A DNA stretch of 15,822 nucleotides. It comes from Bacteroidales bacterium. Lineage in GTDB: Bacteria; Bacteroidota; Bacteroidia; Bacteroidales; UBA932. Under the pieces are notes generated by a model. It saw nothing but the letters and a program-made list of their open reading frames with translations. It made no database searches and was not told the origin of the DNA. Position 1 is the stretch's first letter. Every line of letters begins with the position of its first letter. The translations under genes and the position numbers were made by a program. The stretch lies in NCBI GenBank assembly GCA_017429885.1, contig JAFROA010000021.1:1-15822 (forward strand), given 5' to 3'. Shown here piece after piece: positions 13,811 through 15,822 of this stretch.

Positions 13811-15822
13811 AGAGTTTGAAAACGATTTCTTTCAATTCTTTCCTGGCTTCGAAGACACCGGTGGCAGTCTCTTTGAGACCTTTGGTCATGGACTTGGGAT
13901 GGAAATACTCTGGAATACGGATTTTTGAAGGCAGGGTGTCATGCCCTGTCAGCCGAAGTTCCAGATAACTGCCATTCCATTTTATTTCCATGTCGATAAT
14001 CCCTTTTGTCGTGTAGAGATTCTTCACTGTAGTAGTTTCGTTGTCCTTGAGATACTCGTATGGAGTCGCACCCAGTAGAATAAACTCTCCGAGTCTTTCG
14101 CTTTCGTAGCATAAGGAGTTGAATATCATATTGATAATGCCGCCACTTCCGCTGCCGTTCGGTTGCCATGGGCAGAATGATGGGTCTTGTATGGAAAAAC
14201 GCTCCTGGACCAAGTGCATGTCTTTGGTCATTCCATACTTCATTGCCGCCCTCGCTACTCCCCAGGCCTTCTTCCACTCTCCGAGTTCAAGATAAATCTG
14301 TTGCCAGTAATTCTCTCCTTGGACGATGTAGTACCTTTCCTGGTCTAGTTTTCCCATGAAGAAGTCATCACCGGCGTTCCGCTCGTAGAAGTTGATGAAA
14401 TTCTGGAACAGTTCGCTTTCGGGATCAACCAGACCCATTGTCGCAATGGGAGCCATTGTATCGACGTATTGATTGATTCTCGTGATAATTCCCTTACTTC
14501 CGTCAGGGCGAAGGACACGGCTGATCTGGCCGTCAGGAAGAGTTAATACTTTAATCGCTTCATGAAGAGCGTCACGATAAAGCTCAAGTTCATTCCTGAA
14601 CAAAGCGGCGTCCGGGTGCCCGATCCGTTCCAGGAGATCGACGGCTTTGCCAAAACCCAGGAAAGTGAAAAGATCTGTTGTGCCGACAAAGTAGCCTTTC
14701 TCTCCATCTCCACCTACCGCGAAAGGCATCAGACCGTAAGTTATTGGACGACTGCCATCAGGGTTCAGTTTTCTTGTCGCTTTAACCTCTCCCGAAATCC
14801 ATTTCAAGGCTTTGAGGATTTTAGGGAGAAAATCTTCAAGGAATTGTTGGTCATTCGAGTAAAGATAATACTCGCTCGCCAGATCAAGAGCCATCCCTGT
14901 GGTGTTCGCCCATCGTGGACCTGTGGTTCCGACAGCCCCTTCGAGTGTCGTGAATTCTCCTTCCGGAGGGAATCCGGAGTCTTGAAGAGAGAAGATAAAG
15001 TCAAGGGCTTGTCTTACGATTTCGAGATGTCCGGTCCTCAACATTGGCCTAAGCATCTGGACAGCTTCGAACACCCATACATAGAATCTTTCAGATGATC
15101 CTCCCTGACCCGTCTGAAGCCATTGCCTACCAGGATACCGGTAAAGCATTTGCATGATATTGAGCTGAAGATAAGTGGCGATATCTCCCCATTCCATTGT
15201 CGGGAATTGGATATCTAAGTCTTTATCTGAGAACAAGGAGGTATAACCTTCCAAGGCTTTCTCTTTGATCTGCGGATATGTTAATTCAGCGAGCGCATCC
15301 TTATGTGCGGGAGACACATTCTTCTCGTCCATCAAGAGTTTGATGTCAAAAGAACATGACTCTTCAGGATCCAGCCGTTTCTCAAAGCGTATCACATCCT
15401 TTAGCTCATGCAATCTGTAAGGTCTCGTCACGTAACCGGAACGATTGTACATGTGTCCTTTTTTCTTGTTGAAAGAATCTTCGCTGAAAGACACCAGATC
15501 AATCCAATCCATCTTTATTCCGTCGTGGTCTATTTGTCCTAGTGTGCCGTCTCCGGAATGGAGAGTGTCACCAGACAGAGTGACTCCTTCGGTGTTTTTC
15601 CAGTATGAGGCATCCCACTCGTAAGGGAGGTAATGGTAAGTGAACATTTTGTCCTCAGGCGCATATCCTATTTTGGCCCAGATGTTAGCGCCCTGGGTAT
15701 ATTCCTCTTTGTTTGTCACATTGATGTGAATATCCAGAAGCGTCTGGTTTCCTGTAAGATGGGTCGAGGAGTAGATGAACTGGTACTCTATATTGTCGGC
15801 AAAATAGGTGGCATGAACAATA
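13803..15822 (-). CDS. Six-hairpin-type glycosidase-like protein, 5' end outside window
   Basis: About 672 codons are visible and the frame stays open to the window edge. The 15719 position is an internal GTG, and the 34 codons ahead of it (such as EYQFIYSS and TLLDIHINV) continue a beta-sandwich. The N-terminal half is beta-rich. From about 13900 to 15250 the protein is helical with alternating aromatic-rich loops typical of an (alpha/alpha)6 barrel glycosidase: RYPGRQWLQTGQGGSSERFYVW, GFPPEGEFTTLEGAVGTTGPRWANTTGMALDL, GDGEKGYFVGTTDLFTFLG, QERYYIVQGENYWQQ and PWQPNGSGSGG. A short beta domain ends it (LELRLTGHDTLPSKIRIPE). I cannot name the GH family or the catalytic residues. It overlaps the esterase gene by 8 bases, so the pair is probably translated together and acts on the same glycan. 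The signal peptide, if any, is outside the window. Confidence 0.7.
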   Translation of the reverse strand, partial: IVHATYFADNIEYQFIYSSTHLTGNQTLLDIHINVTNKEEYTQGANIWAKIGYAPEDKMFTYHYLPYEWDASYWKNTEGVTLSGDTLHSGDGTLGQIDHDGIKMDWIDLVSFSEDSFNKKKGHMYNRSGYVTRPYRLHELKDVIRFEKRLDPEESCSFDIKLLMDEKNVSPAHKDALAELTYPQIKEKALEGYTSLFSDKDLDIQFPTMEWGDIATYLQLNIMQMLYRYPGRQWLQTGQGGSSERFYVWVFEAVQMLRPMLRTGHLEIVRQALDFIFSLQDSGFPPEGEFTTLEGAVGTTGPRWANTTGMALDLASEYYLYSNDQQFLEDFLPKILKALKWISGEVKATRKLNPDGSRPITYGLMPFAVGGDGEKGYFVGTTDLFTFLGFGKAVDLLERIGHPDAALFRNELELYRDALHEAIKVLTLPDGQISRVLRPDGSKGIITRINQYVDTMAPIATMGLVDPESELFQNFINFYERNAGDDFFMGKLDQERYYIVQGENYWQQIYLELGEWKKAWGVARAAMKYGMTKDMHLVQERFSIQDPSFCPWQPNGSGSGGIINMIFNSLCYESERLGEFILLGATPYEYLKDNETTTVKNLYTTKGIIDMEIKWNGSYLELRLTGHDTLPSKIRIPEYFHPKSMTKGLKETATGVFEARKELKEIVFKLYE

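Noticed and set aside
14562..15098. 178 aa open frame on the plus strand
   Set aside because: It is antisense to the six-hairpin glycosidase-like gene, with no recognisable motif and no promoter.

Overview
The window looks like a chromosomal segment of a Bacteroidales (phylum Bacteroidota) bacterium, probably gut-associated. The main reasons are the -7 boxes of the Bacteroidota type (TAnnTTTG) in both AT-rich divergent intergenic gaps, the scarcity of strong Shine-Dalgarno sequences, SPII lipoproteins with FKBP folds, a DUF3822-rsmD pair, and a secreted carbohydrate-active enzyme cluster. Coding density is very high. No stretch over about 130 bases lacks a gene, and I see no tRNA, rRNA, insertion sequence, CRISPR array or phage gene.

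Region 1 (1-5403, minus strand) is a tight six-gene operon read right to left: a DHH/DHHA1 phosphoesterase of the NrnA type, two FKBP-type lipoproteins, a MATE multidrug/Na+ exporter, a cytidylate-kinase-like P-loop protein and a serine hydrolase of the beta-lactamase fold (cut by the window edge). Junctions are a 4-base overlap, a 6-base gap, an 8-base overlap, a 6-base gap and a 17-base gap, so translational coupling is likely.

Region 2 (5404-5529) is a 126-base divergent promoter region. It has a good promoter for the plus strand, a -7 box for the minus strand and a perfect 8+8 inverted repeat between them.

Region 3 (5530-7267, plus strand) is a three-gene operon: a conserved-looking single-pass membrane protein of unknown function, a short DUF3822-like protein, and the 16S rRNA methyltransferase RsmD.

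Region 4 (7283-10374, minus strand) holds cstA (peptide/pyruvate-type carbon starvation transporter) followed 11 bases later by a HerA-like/DUF853 ATPase. It converges on rsmD. A second compact divergent region (10375-10447) separates cstA from the next gene.

Region 5 (10448-15822) is carbohydrate-active: a secreted GH2-type glycosidase on the plus strand converges, with only 6 bases between stop codons, on a minus-strand pair made of a six-hairpin-type glycosidase-like protein (5' end outside the window) and a sialate-O-acetylesterase family protein, which overlap by 8 bases. Together they suggest periplasmic trimming of an acetylated or otherwise decorated glycan. No SusC/SusD pair is in the window. 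The most notable anomaly is that the esterase has Tyr in place of the expected catalytic Ser in its GQSNM motif.

I did not find a clearly new defence or mobile system. The points worth a second look are the altered esterase, the short DUF3822 protein, the unknown membrane protein, the odd operon composition, and the two divergent promoter regions with predicted leaderless transcripts.
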